Below, piece by piece: positions 43,643 to 54,927 of a stretch of 64,000 bases of DNA (positions within the stretch are counted from its first letter, which is position 1; the number at the start of each line of letters is the position of its first letter). A program made the translations under genes and the position numbers. The stretch comes from Stenotrophomonas hibiscicola ATCC 19867. GTDB taxonomy: Bacteria > Pseudomonadota > Gammaproteobacteria > Xanthomonadales > Xanthomonadaceae. Location of the stretch: NCBI RefSeq assembly GCF_000382065.1, contig NZ_KB907502.1:1-64000 (forward strand), given 5' to 3'. A model generated the notes under the pieces. It saw nothing but the letters and a program-made list of their open reading frames with translations, made no database searches and was not told the DNA's origin.

Positions 43643-45535
43643 TCAGGCCGACAACTCCAGCAGCAGCTTGTTCAGGCGCGCCACATAGGCGCCGGGGTCC
43701 TTCAGGCTGTCACCGGCGGCCAGTGCGGCCTGGTCGAACAGCACCCGGCCGAGATCATCGAAGCGTGCGCCGTCGGCTTCTGCATCCAGCTTGGCGATCA
43801 GCGGATGGCCCGGATTGATCTCCAGCACCGGCTTGCTGTCCGGCACCTTCTGCCCGCTGGCTTCCAGGATCTGGCGCATCTGCAGGCCCAGGTCCTGTTC
43901 GCCGATGGCCAGCACCGCCGGCGAATCGGTCAGGCGGTGCGAGACGCGCACGTCGGCCACGTCATCGCCCAGTACCGTCTTCAGGCGCTCGACCAGGCCC
44001 TGCTTGTCCTTTGCTGCCGCTTCCTGTGCCTGCTTGTCCGCATCGGTTTCCAGCGCGCCCAGGTCGAGGTCGCCGCGGGCGATGTCGACGAAGCCCTTGC
44101 CGTCGAAATCGGTCAGGTAGCCCATCAGCCACTCGTCGATGCGGTCGGTCAGCAGCAGCACTTCCACGCCCTTCTTGCGGAACACTTCCAGGTGCGGGCT
44201 GTTGCGCACCTGGCTGTAGCTCTCGCCGGTGAGGTAGTAGATCTTGTCCTGGCCTTCGCTCATGCGGCCGAGGTAATCGGCCAGCGACACAGTCTGTGCA
44301 TCGCCGTCGCCACGGGTGGAGGCGAAGCGCAGCAGCCCGGCCACCTTCTCACGGTTGTTGTAGTCCTCGGCCGGGCCTTCCTTCAGCACCTGGCCGAATT
44401 CCTTCCAGAACGTGGCGTACTGCTCCGGCTTGTCGGTGGCTAGCTTTTCCAGCATGTCCAGCGAACGCTTGGTCAGCGCGGCCTTCATCGAATCGATGAC
44501 CGGGCCGGACTGCAGGATCTCGCGCGAGACGTTCAGCGAAAGGTCGTTGGAATCGACCACGCCCTTGATGAAGCGCAGGTACAGCGGCAGGAACTGCTCG
44601 GCCTGGTCCATCACGAACACGCGCTGCACATACAGCTTCAGGCCCTTGGGCGCATCACGGTGATACAGGTCGAACGGCGCGCGGCCAGGCACGTACAGCA
44701 GCGAGGTGTACTCCAGCTTGCCTTCGACCTTGTTGTGGCTCCACGCCAGCGGATCGCTGTGATCGTGTGCAACGTGCTTGTAGAACTCGGTGTACTCGGC
44801 GTCGCTGATCTCGGTGCGCGGACGGGTCCACAGCGCGCTGGCACGGTTGACGGTTTCCCATTCGGCCGCGGCGCCTTCTTCGCCACCTTCCTTCGGCATC
44901 TGGATCGGCAGGCCGATATGGTCCGAGTACTTCTTGAGGATGCTGCGCAGGCGCCAGCCATCGGCGAAGCCGTGCTCGCCGTCCTTGAGGTGCAGCACGA
45001 TGCGGGTACCGCGCTCGGCCTTGTCGACGGTGGCCACCTCGAAATCGCCTTCGCCGCGCGAGGTCCAGCGCACGCCTTCGCCGGCAGGCAGCCCGGCGCG
45101 GCGCGAGGTCACTTCCACTTCGTCGGCAACGATGAAGGCGCTGTAGAAGCCGACGCCGAACTGGCCGATCAGCTGCGAATCCTTCTTCTGGTCGCCGGAC
45201 AGCTGGCGCAGGAAGTCGCCGGTGCCGGACTTGGCGATCGTGCCCAGGTGGGTAATGGCCTCGGCGCGGCTCATGCCGATGCCGTTGTCGTCGATGGTGA
45301 TGGTGTGGGCGGAGGGATCGAAGCTGACGCGCACGCGCAGTTCGCTGTCGCCTTCCAGCAGCGCCGGCTGGGTCAGGGCCTCGAAGCGCAGCTTGTCGGC
45401 GGCGTCGGCGGCGTTGGAGACCAGCTCGCGGAGGAAGATTTCCTTGTTGGAGTACAGCGAGTGGATCATCAGCTGCAGCAGCTGCTTGACTTCGGTCTGG
45501 AAGCCAAGGGTTTCGGTCTGGATGGTGTCGGTCAT
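43643..45535 (-). CDS. htpG: Molecular chaperone HtpG (Hsp90)
   Basis: The bacterial Hsp90, 630 residues. The GHKL ATPase domain has [33 protein letters not shown] and [19 protein letters not shown]. The middle and C-terminal dimer domains follow at standard length. ATG 45535 gives [15 protein letters not shown]. It is a single gene. Confidence 0.97.
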   Translation of the reverse strand: MTDTIQTETLGFQTEVKQLLQLMIHSLYSNKEIFLRELVSNAADAADKLRFEALTQPALLEGDSELRVRVSFDPSAHTITIDDNGIGMSRAEAITHLGTIAKSGTGDFLRQLSGDQKKDSQLIGQFGVGFYSAFIVADEVEVTSRRAGLPAGEGVRWTSRGEGDFEVATVDKAERGTRIVLHLKDGEHGFADGWRLRSILKKYSDHIGLPIQMPKEGGEEGAAAEWETVNRASALWTRPRTEISDAEYTEFYKHVAHDHSDPLAWSHNKVEGKLEYTSLLYVPGRAPFDLYHRDAPKGLKLYVQRVFVMDQAEQFLPLYLRFIKGVVDSNDLSLNVSREILQSGPVIDSMKAALTKRSLDMLEKLATDKPEQYATFWKEFGQVLKEGPAEDYNNREKVAGLLRFASTRGDGDAQTVSLADYLGRMSEGQDKIYYLTGESYSQVRNSPHLEVFRKKGVEVLLLTDRIDEWLMGYLTDFDGKGFVDIARGDLDLGALETDADKQAQEAAAKDKQGLVERLKTVLGDDVADVRVSHRLTDSPAVLAIGEQDLGLQMRQILEASGQKVPDSKPVLEINPGHPLIAKLDAEADGARFDDLGRVLFDQAALAAGDSLKDPGAYVARLNKLLLELSA

Positions 45536-45657
45536 CGATAGGGCTCCATGTGCAATGCCGCGCCAGCGCGTGCGGCCTCGCCAAGGGGTATGGCTGATTG
45601 TCCCGAAATCAAGGGGTTGGTCGGCAGGGCTTGCAGCCCTGCACCTGCAGAGGCCGA

Positions 45658-45706
45658 AGCAACCGCAACTGCAACAGCAACGGCAAGAGCGGGCATTCCG
45701 TGGGAT
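45658..45706. repeat. Degenerate CGGCAA tract and flank of palindrome E
   Basis: GCAACCGCAACTGCAACAGC and following CGGCAAG, then GCGGGCATTCCGTGGGATGG. Read against the other strand this matches the flank of copy A (TTGCCG tract plus GGCATTCCGTGGGCTGG). The two copies thus share an ordered composite. Confidence 0.75.
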
Positions 45707-45888
45707 GGCGGGGCACTGTGGGTTTGCGGGGACGCCGTAAACCCCGCTCCGCGGTCCGGCCCAGCCGCTGGCGGCTGTGCGTTCGGGCGCTTGCGAAGCA
45801 GTGCTTCGCAAGCAAAGCGCCCTCACCCTTGGGGGCTTGGGCGCGGCATCCATGCCGCTCACACCCCGCAAACCCACAGTGCCCCGCC
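45707..45888. repeat. Long palindrome, copy E, with enlarged centre
   Basis: Arms at 45707-45731 and 45864-45888 are perfect 25-base inverted repeats. The centre keeps ACGCCGTAAACC and GCGGCATCCATGCCGCTCAC from the family core but is expanded to 132 bases. Within it lies another hairpin, GCTTGCGAAGCA/TGCTTCGCAAGC. It is the largest item in gene-free 45536-46227, which also holds the two repeats listed next and no visible gene. Confidence 0.85.
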
Positions 45889-45910
45889 TTCGACAGTTGG
45901 CTGGCAGCCA

Positions 45911-45934
45911 GTAGATCCACGCCATGCGTGGATG
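45911..45934. repeat. Single SMAG palindrome
   Basis: GTAGATCCACGCCATGCGTGGAT between palindrome E and the GGGTCAG dyad. Confidence 0.85.
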
Positions 45935-45963
45935 AAATCTCTCAGATATCGAAATCCAATCCA

Positions 45964-46003
45964 GGGTCAGATCCGTTTTCCCACGGAAAACGGATCTGAC
46001 CCC
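45964..46003. repeat. GGGTCAG dyad repeat, copy 2
   Basis: A palindrome of the form GGGTCAGATCCGTTTTCC, a centre, and GGAAAACGGATCTGACCC. It shares the outer ends with copy 1 at 14072-14111 but has a different, better paired inner stem, again suggesting the structure rather than the sequence is kept. Confidence 0.85.
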
Positions 46004-46035
46004 GCCTGTATGTCGAGCATCGGATCGCGTCTGGG

Positions 46036-46060
46036 GTAGAGCCCCCTGAGTCAGGGGGCG
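46036..46060. repeat. SMAG-like palindrome variant
   Basis: GTAGAGCCCCCTGAGTCAGGGGGC: a GTAG boundary with a different stem sequence from the other subtypes. Confidence 0.65.
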
Positions 46061-46227
46061 GCCGCGAAGTGGCGGGGGTATGGAAGCTGGTAAGTGGGGC
46101 CCGCGTTTCGCGCAGCGAAGCGTGGGAGCGACAGCGCGCATGCGTTGGCGCGTCCCCGGGCGCCGCCCGGCCGAACTACAATCCCGCTCATGCTGAAATT
46201 CTCGAATGAACCCCGCCGGGGGCGCCT

Positions 46228-47342
<1,115 letters not shown>

Positions 47343-47402
47343 GCCCCGCTGTACCCCCACCCCATTACGTACACCACCACGCACCATTCCGGGAGGAAAC
47401 CC

Positions 47403-47894
47403 ATGAACACCACCATGCGCGCGATGCTGATCGCTTCGTTGGCCCTGGCCTTCACCGCCTGCAAGAAGGAAGAGGCCGCTCCTGTCGACGAGGCCAAGCA
47501 GGCCCTGGTCGCGCCGTCCAAGGATGACGATGCAGGCTGGAAGAAGTACCTGCAGGAAGTGGCCATCCAGAACATGGGCAACATCAGCAACAGCCCGTTC
47601 CTGTACTACCTCTCGCCGGAATCGGACCCGGACTTCCAGGCCAAGTACGAGCGCCAGACCGAGAGCGCGACCCAGGCCGTGGCCCGTGGCGTGCAGCCGG
47701 GCAACATGCTGGCCTTCGGTTCGTCGGCCTCGGGCAAGATGGCTGACATGATCCAGGCTGTGTTCAAGGACGTGGCGCCGGATTCGATGAAGGGCGTGCG
47801 CGTCGTCTTCATCGGCCAGTCGGCCGACAACGCCCGCGTGCAGGCGGCGGTCCAGCCGACCGGCGCCGAGTACATTTTCGTCGAAGCCAAGTAA
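47403..47894 (+). CDS. Hypothetical lipoprotein
   Basis: A 163-residue lipoprotein with lipobox FTAC, Cys20, then a KKEE charged segment. The mature part contains NSPFLYYLSPESDPDF and a C-terminal alpha/beta stretch with VRVVFIGQSADNARV. I recognise no characterised family. A GGAGG site precedes the ATG. It lies between coaD and the ferredoxin gene. Confidence 0.72.
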   Translation: MNTTMRAMLIASLALAFTACKKEEAAPVDEAKQALVAPSKDDDAGWKKYLQEVAIQNMGNISNSPFLYYLSPESDPDFQAKYERQTESATQAVARGVQPGNMLAFGSSASGKMADMIQAVFKDVAPDSMKGVRVVFIGQSADNARVQAAVQPTGAEYIFVEAK

Positions 47895-48026
47895 TACCGA
47901 GCCATGGCGGCCATGCTCCGGCATGGCCCGGGCGGCACCCCGCAAGGGTGCCGCTGATGACCTGACCGGCCCGCGCGCCCGCGCTGGCCGGTCCTTTGTC
48001 CCAAGGCGCGGGCGAGGAGTATCGCC

Positions 48027-48308
48027 ATGTCGCTGAAAATCAACGAGCTCTGCGTCAACTGCGACGTCTGCGAGCCGGCCTGCCCGAACCAGGCCATTTC
48101 GATGGGTGAAACCATCTACGTGATCGACCCTGCGCGCTGTACCGAATGCGTCGGTCATTTCGACGAGCCACAGTGCGTGGTCGTCTGCCCGGTCGAGTGC
48201 ATCGACCCGGACCCGGAGATCGTGGAAACGGAAGACCAGCTGCTGGCCAAGCTGCGCCAGCTGCAGCACGATCACCCCGAACTCTACGCGGAGCCCCCAT
48301 CCGAATGA
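48027..48308 (+). CDS. YfhL-family 2[4Fe-4S] ferredoxin
   Basis: A 93-residue ferredoxin with CVNCDVCEPACPNQAIS and CTECVGHFDEPQCVVVCPVEC. The longer spacing between Cys in the second motif is typical of the YfhL/Allochromatium type. It is often found near coaD, as here. The stop overlaps the ggt start as ATGA. Confidence 0.92.
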   Translation: MSLKINELCVNCDVCEPACPNQAISMGETIYVIDPARCTECVGHFDEPQCVVVCPVECIDPDPEIVETEDQLLAKLRQLQHDHPELYAEPPSE

Positions 48309-50035
48309 AGACGCTGATCGTTCGCCCCCTGTTGCTGCTCGGCCTGCTGCTGAGCCCGATTGCCTGGGCCGGCAGCCCGGTCCGTGCCGAGCGCCCCGAT
48401 GGCGCCGCCATTGCCAGCGGCCATGCGCTGGCCACCCAGGCCGGTATCGACATCCTGGCCCAGGGCGGCAACGCCTTCGACGCAGCAGTGGCGGTGTCGT
48501 CCACGCTGGCGGTAGTCGAGCCGATCAGTTCAGGTCTGGGCGGTGGCGGCTTCTTCCTGCTGCACGATGCGGCCACCGGAAAGGACGTGATGCTGGACGC
48601 GCGCGAGACCGCGCCGGCCGCCGCGACCCCGCAGGCCTTCCTCGACAAGCAGGGCAACCTGGACCGTGACCGCTCGGTCAACGGCGCCTGGTCGGCCGGC
48701 ATCCCGGGCCTGCCTGCAGCGCTGGTTGAACTGTCGGCCAAGCACGGCAGGCTGCCGTTGTCGGCCTCGCTGCAGCCGGCCATCCGCATCGCGCGCGAAG
48801 GCTTCCCGGTGTACGAGCGCATGGCCAAGGGCTATGCCTCGCGCCGTGAAGTGATGGAGCGCTATCCCGGCACGCGCGAGGTCTACCTGCGTAACGGCAC
48901 GCCGATCGCTACCGGAGACCTGTTCAAGCAGCCGGAACTGGCGCAGACGCTGGAGCGGCTGGCTGCGGGTGGCTTCGATGGCTTCTACAAGGGCCAGACC
49001 GGAAAGCTGTTGCTGGCCGGCGTGAAGCAGGCCGGCGGCAACTGGACCGCTCAAGAGCTGGCCGGTTATCGCGTGAAGCAGCGCGAACCGATCGTGTTCA
49101 ACTACAACGGCTGGAAGATCACCACCGCGCCGCCGCCGTCATCCGGAGGCATCGCGCTGGCCAGCATGCTGCAGATCCTGGAAGGCTGGGACATCAGGAA
49201 GATGGACCCGGCGCACCGCACCCACCTGGTGGTGGAATCGATGCGCCGTGCCTACCGCGACCGTACCTTCTTCCTCGGCGATCCGGACTTCGTGCAGATC
49301 CCGCAGAAGGTGCTGACCAGCAAGGACTACGCGCAGGGCCTGCGCGCGACCATCCATCCGGAGAAGGCCACGCCCAGCGACCTGCTGTCGGGCAACCCGA
49401 CGCCACTGGAAGATGACGAGACCACGCACTTCTCGATCATCGACCGTGACGGCAACCGCGTCGGCGCCACCCAGACCGTCAACCTGCTGTACGGCTCGGG
49501 CCTGATTCCGAAGGGCACCGGCGTGCTGCTGAACAACGAGATGGACGACTTCGCGCTGAAACCAGGCACGCCCAATGCATTCGGCGTGATGGGCTACGAG
49601 GCCAATGCGCCGAAGCCGGGCAAGCGCATGCTCAGCTCGATGACGCCGACCTTCATGGAAAACAGCGACAAGGTGATCGTGCTGGGCACCCCGGGTGGCA
49701 GCCGCATCATCACCATGGTGCTGCTGGGCATCCTCGGCTACGACGCCGGCCTGGACGCGCAGCAGGTTGCTGCGCTGCCGCGCTATCACCACCAGTGGCT
49801 GCCGGACCTGATCGAAGCTGAGGACGATGCATTCGACGCGGCGACGGTGAAGCAGCTGCAGGCGATGGGCCACAAGATCGACCTGCCGGGCAATGTCGCC
49901 GCAGGCGGCCGCGGTTCCAGCCACGTGTGGGGCAACCTGCAGACCGTGGAATGGGACCGCAAGGCGAACCGACTGTTCGGCGGCAGCGACCCGCGCAATC
50001 CGGTGGGCAGTGCCCAGGTCGTGCCGGCCCATTGA
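48305..50035 (+). CDS. ggt: Gamma-glutamyltransferase
   Basis: A periplasmic enzyme that hydrolyses or transfers the gamma-glutamyl group of glutathione. The 576-residue precursor has a signal peptide (residues 1-22, ending IAWAG). It self-cleaves before the Thr of ETTHFSIID into two subunits; that Thr becomes the nucleophile. GSGLGGGGFFLL-like (ISSGLGGGGFFLL) and GTPGGSRIITMV segments are also typical. It is coupled to the ferredoxin gene. Confidence 0.94.
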   Translation: MKTLIVRPLLLLGLLLSPIAWAGSPVRAERPDGAAIASGHALATQAGIDILAQGGNAFDAAVAVSSTLAVVEPISSGLGGGGFFLLHDAATGKDVMLDARETAPAAATPQAFLDKQGNLDRDRSVNGAWSAGIPGLPAALVELSAKHGRLPLSASLQPAIRIAREGFPVYERMAKGYASRREVMERYPGTREVYLRNGTPIATGDLFKQPELAQTLERLAAGGFDGFYKGQTGKLLLAGVKQAGGNWTAQELAGYRVKQREPIVFNYNGWKITTAPPPSSGGIALASMLQILEGWDIRKMDPAHRTHLVVESMRRAYRDRTFFLGDPDFVQIPQKVLTSKDYAQGLRATIHPEKATPSDLLSGNPTPLEDDETTHFSIIDRDGNRVGATQTVNLLYGSGLIPKGTGVLLNNEMDDFALKPGTPNAFGVMGYEANAPKPGKRMLSSMTPTFMENSDKVIVLGTPGGSRIITMVLLGILGYDAGLDAQQVAALPRYHHQWLPDLIEAEDDAFDAATVKQLQAMGHKIDLPGNVAAGGRGSSHVWGNLQTVEWDRKANRLFGGSDPRNPVGSAQVVPAH

Positions 50036-50077
50036 CGTGGGAGTCCCGGCCACTGGCCGGCACTTCGGCGGTTATCG

Positions 50078-50104
50078 AAACCCCGTCTTCGCCGGCGGGG
50101 TTTT
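50078..50104 (+). terminator. Terminator after ggt
   Basis: AAACCCCG/CGGGGTTTT stem-loop ending in TTTT, 43 bases past the ggt stop. Confidence 0.8.
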
Positions 50105-50154
50105 CCGTTTACTTTCTAGCGATTATTTAACGGTCCGGCGCCGATAATCGACAC

Positions 50155-51042
50155 ATGAAACTCTGGTCTATTCGTGGAAACTCGCAACGCCTTGATGGCG
50201 GCGCGATGTTCGGCAACGCGCCGCGCGCGTTGTGGGAAAAATGGGCGGCACCGGACGAGCTCAATCGCATCGAGCTGGCCTGCCGCGCGCTGCTTGCCAG
50301 TCCGCTGGAAGGCAAGACCGTGCTGTTTGAAACCGGTATCGGGGCGTTCTTCGATCCGCGCATGCGCGAGCGCTACGGCGTGCAGGAAAGTCAGCACGTA
50401 CTGATCGATTCGTTGCGCGAAGCCGGCTTCGAGCACGAGGATATCGACGTGGTGGTGCTCAGCCACCTGCATTTCGATCATGCTGGCGGCCTGCTGGCGG
50501 CATGGAGCGAAGGGCGTGAACCCGAGCTGCTGTTCCCCAACGCGACCTACGTGGTCGGTGCGCAGCATTGGCAGCGCGCCGTGCAGCCACACCCGCGCGA
50601 TCGGGCCAGTTTCATTCCTGAGCTGCCCGGCCTGCTGCAGGCCAGTGGCCGCCTGGAAGTGGTGGAGGGGGAGTACTCGAAGGCACTTGGCCGCAGCGTG
50701 CGCTTCAGCTACAGCGACGGGCATACGCCGGGGCTGATGCTGGCCGAGATCGTTGGTCATGCGCATGCCGGTGAAGATGCGCACGGTGGCGTGGTGTTCT
50801 GTGCCGACCTGATCCCGGGGCGCTCATGGGTACACGTGCCGATCACCATGGGCTACGACCGCAACGCCGAGCTGCTGATCGACGAGAAGCGGCAGTTCCT
50901 TGAAGACAAGCTGGCGCGCAACGTGCGGCTGTTCTTCACCCACGACCCGCAGGTGGCGCTGGCGCAGCTGGGCCGTGATGACAAGGGACGTTTCGTGACC
51001 CTGCACGAACAGGGCGAGCTGAAGGCGCGCGCCCTGGGTTAA
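50155..51042 (+). CDS. MBL-fold metallohydrolase
   Basis: A 295-residue metallo-beta-lactamase-fold protein with the metal motif [10 protein letters not shown] (HxHxDH), [10 protein letters not shown] and a further Asp/His in FCADLIPG and FTHDPQV. It has no signal peptide. It starts [20 protein letters not shown], and a Gly-rich N-terminus of this type is also seen in lactonase-like members. The substrate is not known. Confidence 0.88.
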   Translation: MKLWSIRGNSQRLDGGAMFGNAPRALWEKWAAPDELNRIELACRALLASPLEGKTVLFETGIGAFFDPRMRERYGVQESQHVLIDSLREAGFEHEDIDVVVLSHLHFDHAGGLLAAWSEGREPELLFPNATYVVGAQHWQRAVQPHPRDRASFIPELPGLLQASGRLEVVEGEYSKALGRSVRFSYSDGHTPGLMLAEIVGHAHAGEDAHGGVVFCADLIPGRSWVHVPITMGYDRNAELLIDEKRQFLEDKLARNVRLFFTHDPQVALAQLGRDDKGRFVTLHEQGELKARALG

Positions 51043-51046
51043 TGGC

Positions 51047-51072
51047 AGAGCCGAGCGTGGGCTCGGCTCTAC
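51047..51072. repeat. SMAG palindrome, reverse orientation
   Basis: AGAGCCGAGCGTGGGCTCGG followed by CTCTAC, between the MBL hydrolase and psiF genes, which converge here. Confidence 0.82.
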
Positions 51073-51082
51073 ATCACTCTCG

Positions 51083-51376
51083 TTACGACGCCTTCAGGCA
51101 GCTGCTCATGAAGGTCTTGCGCGCATCGCCCGCCAGCTTCTTCGCACCCGCGTCGGCATTGCACTTGCGCATGCGTTCCTGCTGTGGATTGACCGCCTTG
51201 GTTTCGGCGGCGTGGCCGCTGAGGCAGGAACTCTGCGCGGTCTTGTAGGCATCACCCTTCAGCCCCTTGTTCTTGGCCGAACATTCGGCCATGCGCTGCT
51301 GCTGCGGGGTGGTGGCGTTCGCAGCCAGGGGCAGGCCAACCAGCAGGACGGCGGCCAGCAGGAAAGCGGCTTTCAT
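51083..51376 (-). CDS. psiF: PsiF-repeat secreted protein
   Basis: A 97-residue protein with signal peptide MKAAFLLAAVLLVGLPLAANA and two copies of the PsiF repeat. The first runs TPQQQRMAECSAKNKGLKGD to SSCL and the second NPQQERMRKCNADAGAKKLAGD to SSCL. In E. coli psiF belongs to the phosphate-starvation regulon, with no known activity. No clear Pho box was seen upstream. The phosphatase operon starting at 52366 makes a phosphate link plausible. Confidence 0.9.
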   Translation of the reverse strand: MKAAFLLAAVLLVGLPLAANATTPQQQRMAECSAKNKGLKGDAYKTAQSSCLSGHAAETKAVNPQQERMRKCNADAGAKKLAGDARKTFMSSCLKAS

Positions 51377-51562
51377 CGGAATGCTCCAAGCGGTGGCGGG
51401 TGCGCGGAGCATTCGCTTCCGACCGGTAAGGCCACGTGAAGGATCACGCGTCGGCCACGCCCGCGTCCACGGGCGTTCACGTGCCGCGGCGAAGCGCGCC
51501 CGCGAGTGGTTGGCGGATCAGAGCCCTCTCCTGCGGAGAGGGACCCGACCCGTTCACCGGGA

Positions 51563-52195
51563 TTACCCGACGCGGGTTCCGAAGATGCGGTCGCCGGCGT
51601 CGCCCAGGCCCGGCAGGATGTAGCCCTTGTCGTTGAGCTGGGCATCAATGGCCGCGGTGTAGATCTCCACGTCCGGATGCACGGCCTTGACTGCTTCGAT
51701 GCCTTCGGGCGCGGCCACCAGGAAGATGCCCTTGATGCGACGGGCGCCGGCGCGCTTGAGCATGTCGATGGTGGCGATCAGCGTGCCGCCGGTGGCCAGC
51801 ATCGGGTCGAGGATCAGTGCGTCGCGCTCTTCCAGGCGGCCGGTCAGGCGCTCGAAGTAGGGCACCGGCTGCAGGGTTTCCTCATCGCGCTGCAGGCCCA
51901 CCACGCTGACACGGGCGGCCGGGATCAGCGACAGCACGCCGCTGAGCATGCCCAGGCCGGCACGCAGGATCGGCACCACGGTGATCTTGGCGCCGGCAAT
52001 GCGCTGAACCGTCACCGGGCCGGCCCAGCCGGGCAGGGTGTGCGGCTCGGTGTCCAGGTCGGCGGTGGCCTCGTAGGCCAGCAGGGTACCCAGCTCGTTG
52101 GCCAGTTCGCGGAAATCCTTGGTGCTGAGCGCGGCATTGCGCATCAGGCCGATCTTGTGCTGCACCAGCGGGTGGCGCACTTCGACGATCTTCAT
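51563..52195 (-). CDS. upp: Uracil phosphoribosyltransferase
   Basis: Upp salvages uracil to UMP using PRPP. The 210-residue protein has [14 protein letters not shown] at the start, the PRPP motif [19 protein letters not shown], and the uracil-binding [16 protein letters not shown] at the end. It is divergent from the TonB receptor gene. Confidence 0.96.
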   Translation of the reverse strand: MKIVEVRHPLVQHKIGLMRNAALSTKDFRELANELGTLLAYEATADLDTEPHTLPGWAGPVTVQRIAGAKITVVPILRAGLGMLSGVLSLIPAARVSVVGLQRDEETLQPVPYFERLTGRLEERDALILDPMLATGGTLIATIDMLKRAGARRIKGIFLVAAPEGIEAVKAVHPDVEIYTAAIDAQLNDKGYILPGLGDAGDRIFGTRVG

Positions 52196-52365
52196 GGTCG
52201 GGAAGGGGGAAAGGAGAGAGAGGAGGCCATTTTGCCGGATTGGCGTGTCGAATCCCAAACCGGCCCCGGAGCGGCGTGACCGGAAATGTGCAGGTGCATG
52301 TCATGGCCATGCAACCTTGCGGACATATCGTGCAGACCCATTCTTAACAGGAATGGGGATTCCCA

Positions 52366-54927
52366 GTGCATATCAAGACTCCGTTGGCCGTTGCCATCAC
52401 CCTGACCCTGGCAATGGGGGCCGCAGCACCGCTGCAGGCGGCCGGGCAGCAGGCGGTAGCCGCCACCGGCGCCGTGGCCGCCGACGCGGTCGACCTGGAC
52501 CGCATCGAAGTACGCGCCCAGCTCGAGTCGCAGATCCGCGCAGTCGATCTCAAGCGCAGCAGCGACGCCATCGAGGATGCAGTGTCCTCCGACGCACTGG
52601 GCCAGTACCCGGACAAGAACGTGGCCGAGTCGCTGCAGCGCCTGCCGGGCATCAGCGTGACCCGCGACCAGGGCGAGGGCCGCTTCGTGGTCATCCGCGG
52701 CCTGGATGCCAATCTCAACAGCGTCAGCGTGGATGGCATCGCCGTCGGCACGCCGGAAGATTCCAGCCGCGCCGCGCCGCTGGACGTTATCCCGTCCGAC
52801 TCCACCGAACGCCTGCGCGTGGTCAAGTCGCCGACCCCGGACATGCCCGGTGATGCCATCGGCGGCGCCGTACTGGTGGAATCAGCCTCGGCCTTCGACC
52901 GCGACGGTCGCAGCCTGCGTGGCAAGATCGAAGGCAGCCACCAGCAGTTGTCCGGCGAGACCAGCCCCAAGGCCGCCTTCAACTACAGCGAAGTGTTCAA
53001 CGACACCTTCGGCGTGGCCCTGGGCGTGAACTACCAGAAGCGGAAGTTCGAGTCGGACAACACCGAAGTGGAGTACGACGGCGAGGATGACGCCGCACCT
53101 GGCGACGTCACCGCGATCAACCTGCAGCACCGCAAGTACGAGATCGAGCGCAAGCGCATCGGCGCCAACCTCAACCTCGACTGGCGGCCGAACGAAAACA
53201 GCAAGTACTACCTGCGCACGCTGTACAGTCAGTTCGATGATGCGGAGACCCGTCAGCGCGTGATCTTCAACTTCGATGACGGGAAGATGGTCAAGACCGG
53301 CACCGACCAGTACCGCCTGGACGGCATGCCGAAGGATTCCATCGACAAGCGCATGCGCTATCGCACCAAGAAGGAAAACACCTTCGCGGCGAGCCTGGGC
53401 GGCGAGAACAAGTTGACCAATGCCGTGGTCGATTACCGGATCGGCTACACCCGTACCGAAGAGCGCGTGAACGACGAGATGGAGGCGCGCTTCAAGCTCA
53501 ACGGAAAGGCCTTCAACGGCACGCTGGACCAGCGCAGCCGCCTGCCCAGCTACAGCTTCGACAATCCGCAGTGGCTGGACAATGCCAACTACGCGTTCGA
53601 TCGTTTCGTGATCTCGCCGAAGCAGGTGAATGACAAGGAACACAGCGCGCAGGTCAACGTGCGCTTCGACGGCGACAGCAGCAGCATCAAGTTCGGCCTG
53701 CTGGGCCGCTGGCGCGACCGCGACGTGAATGTGGACGAGCGCGAACTGCGTGTCGGCCCGAAGGTGGCGCTGTCGAGCTGGACCACCACCTCGCCGGAAC
53801 ACCGCCACGGCGATATCGGTGACGGCATGGATTCGCCCGCGATGCGTGCCTATTGGGCGGCCAACGGCGGCCAGTACAGCGCCCGCCCGCAGGACGCCGG
53901 TGGCAATGCGATGACGTCGCTGGAAGAGGATTACGTGGCAAGCGAGGACATCTTCGCCAGCTATGCCATGGGTACCTGGGACGTGGGCGCACTGCGCATC
54001 ATCGGCGGTATTCGCGTGGAAAACACGCAGTTCAAGGCGATCGGCAACCAGGTGGACGTGGCCGCCAACGGCCGCAGCTTCACCGTCACCCCGCGCGTGG
54101 CCAACAGCAGCTACACCAACGTGCTGCCGGGCCTGCACCTGCGCTATGACGCGGCTGATGACTGGGTGCTGCGCGCCTCGGCCAACAAGACCGTATCGCG
54201 CCCGTCCTTCGGCGACGTCTCGCCGCGCGTGGGTTACAGCCGTGGTGACGAGGAAGTGCGCCTGGGCAACCCGGACCTGGATCCGTACGAGTCGAAGAAC
54301 ATCGACCTGTCGGTGGAGAAGTACATCGGCAGCAGCGGCATCGTTTCGCTGGGCCTGTTCCATAAATCGATCGACGGTTACATCGTGGAGACCGTGCGCA
54401 CCAATGATCCGGCCTACGGCGGATACGACGTGACGCAGCCGATCAATGGTCGCAAGGCCACCGTGCGTGGTGCGGAGTTCAACTGGCAGCAGCAGCTGGC
54501 CTTCCTGCCGGACGGCCTGGATGGCCTGCTGGTCGGCGCCAGTGGCACCTGGCTGGATACCGAGTTCGATGCCGGCATCAAGGACCGTGCGGGCGAGGAC
54601 TTCACGCTGCCGCGCGCTTCCAAGCATGTCTACAGCGCACACATCGGCTATGAAAAGTATGGTGTAAGCACGCGCCTGGCGGCCGTGTACCGCAGCGAGT
54701 ATCTGGACAGCATCGGCAAGGGCCGCGCGTTCGACATCTACGTGGCACCCAACACCCAGCTCGATTTCTCGCTTGACTACAAATTCACCCCGCGCGTGAG
54801 CGTGTACTTCGAAGCGCAGAACCTGCTGGACAAGCCATTGGAGCTTTACCAGGGCACCCGTTCGCGCACCCTGCAGATGGAAGAGTACGGCCGCACCTAT
54901 GCGCTGGGCCTGAAGGTGGCGCTGTGA
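52366..54927 (+). CDS. TonB-dependent receptor of the Xanthomonas/Caulobacter type
   Basis: An outer-membrane receptor of 853 residues with signal peptide (residues 1-27). The plug domain has SSDALGQYPDKNVAESLQRL, then PGISVTRDQGEGRFVVIRGL, diagnostic of the TonB-Xanth-Caul group. A beta-barrel follows, with a C-terminal YALGLKVAL ending in a hydrophobic residue as needed for barrel assembly. It starts at GTG 52366 and is the first gene of a tightly linked operon with a beta-propeller protein, a metallophosphatase and a pyrophosphatase, so a phosphorylated substrate is likely. No TonB or energising gene is local. Confidence 0.92.
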   Translation: MHIKTPLAVAITLTLAMGAAAPLQAAGQQAVAATGAVAADAVDLDRIEVRAQLESQIRAVDLKRSSDAIEDAVSSDALGQYPDKNVAESLQRLPGISVTRDQGEGRFVVIRGLDANLNSVSVDGIAVGTPEDSSRAAPLDVIPSDSTERLRVVKSPTPDMPGDAIGGAVLVESASAFDRDGRSLRGKIEGSHQQLSGETSPKAAFNYSEVFNDTFGVALGVNYQKRKFESDNTEVEYDGEDDAAPGDVTAINLQHRKYEIERKRIGANLNLDWRPNENSKYYLRTLYSQFDDAETRQRVIFNFDDGKMVKTGTDQYRLDGMPKDSIDKRMRYRTKKENTFAASLGGENKLTNAVVDYRIGYTRTEERVNDEMEARFKLNGKAFNGTLDQRSRLPSYSFDNPQWLDNANYAFDRFVISPKQVNDKEHSAQVNVRFDGDSSSIKFGLLGRWRDRDVNVDERELRVGPKVALSSWTTTSPEHRHGDIGDGMDSPAMRAYWAANGGQYSARPQDAGGNAMTSLEEDYVASEDIFASYAMGTWDVGALRIIGGIRVENTQFKAIGNQVDVAANGRSFTVTPRVANSSYTNVLPGLHLRYDAADDWVLRASANKTVSRPSFGDVSPRVGYSRGDEEVRLGNPDLDPYESKNIDLSVEKYIGSSGIVSLGLFHKSIDGYIVETVRTNDPAYGGYDVTQPINGRKATVRGAEFNWQQQLAFLPDGLDGLLVGASGTWLDTEFDAGIKDRAGEDFTLPRASKHVYSAHIGYEKYGVSTRLAAVYRSEYLDSIGKGRAFDIYVAPNTQLDFSLDYKFTPRVSVYFEAQNLLDKPLELYQGTRSRTLQMEEYGRTYALGLKVAL

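Noticed and set aside
51377..52365. Pho boxes before psiF or the TonB receptor operon
   Set aside because: I looked for CTGTCAT-type direct repeats and found no convincing pair in either upstream region.
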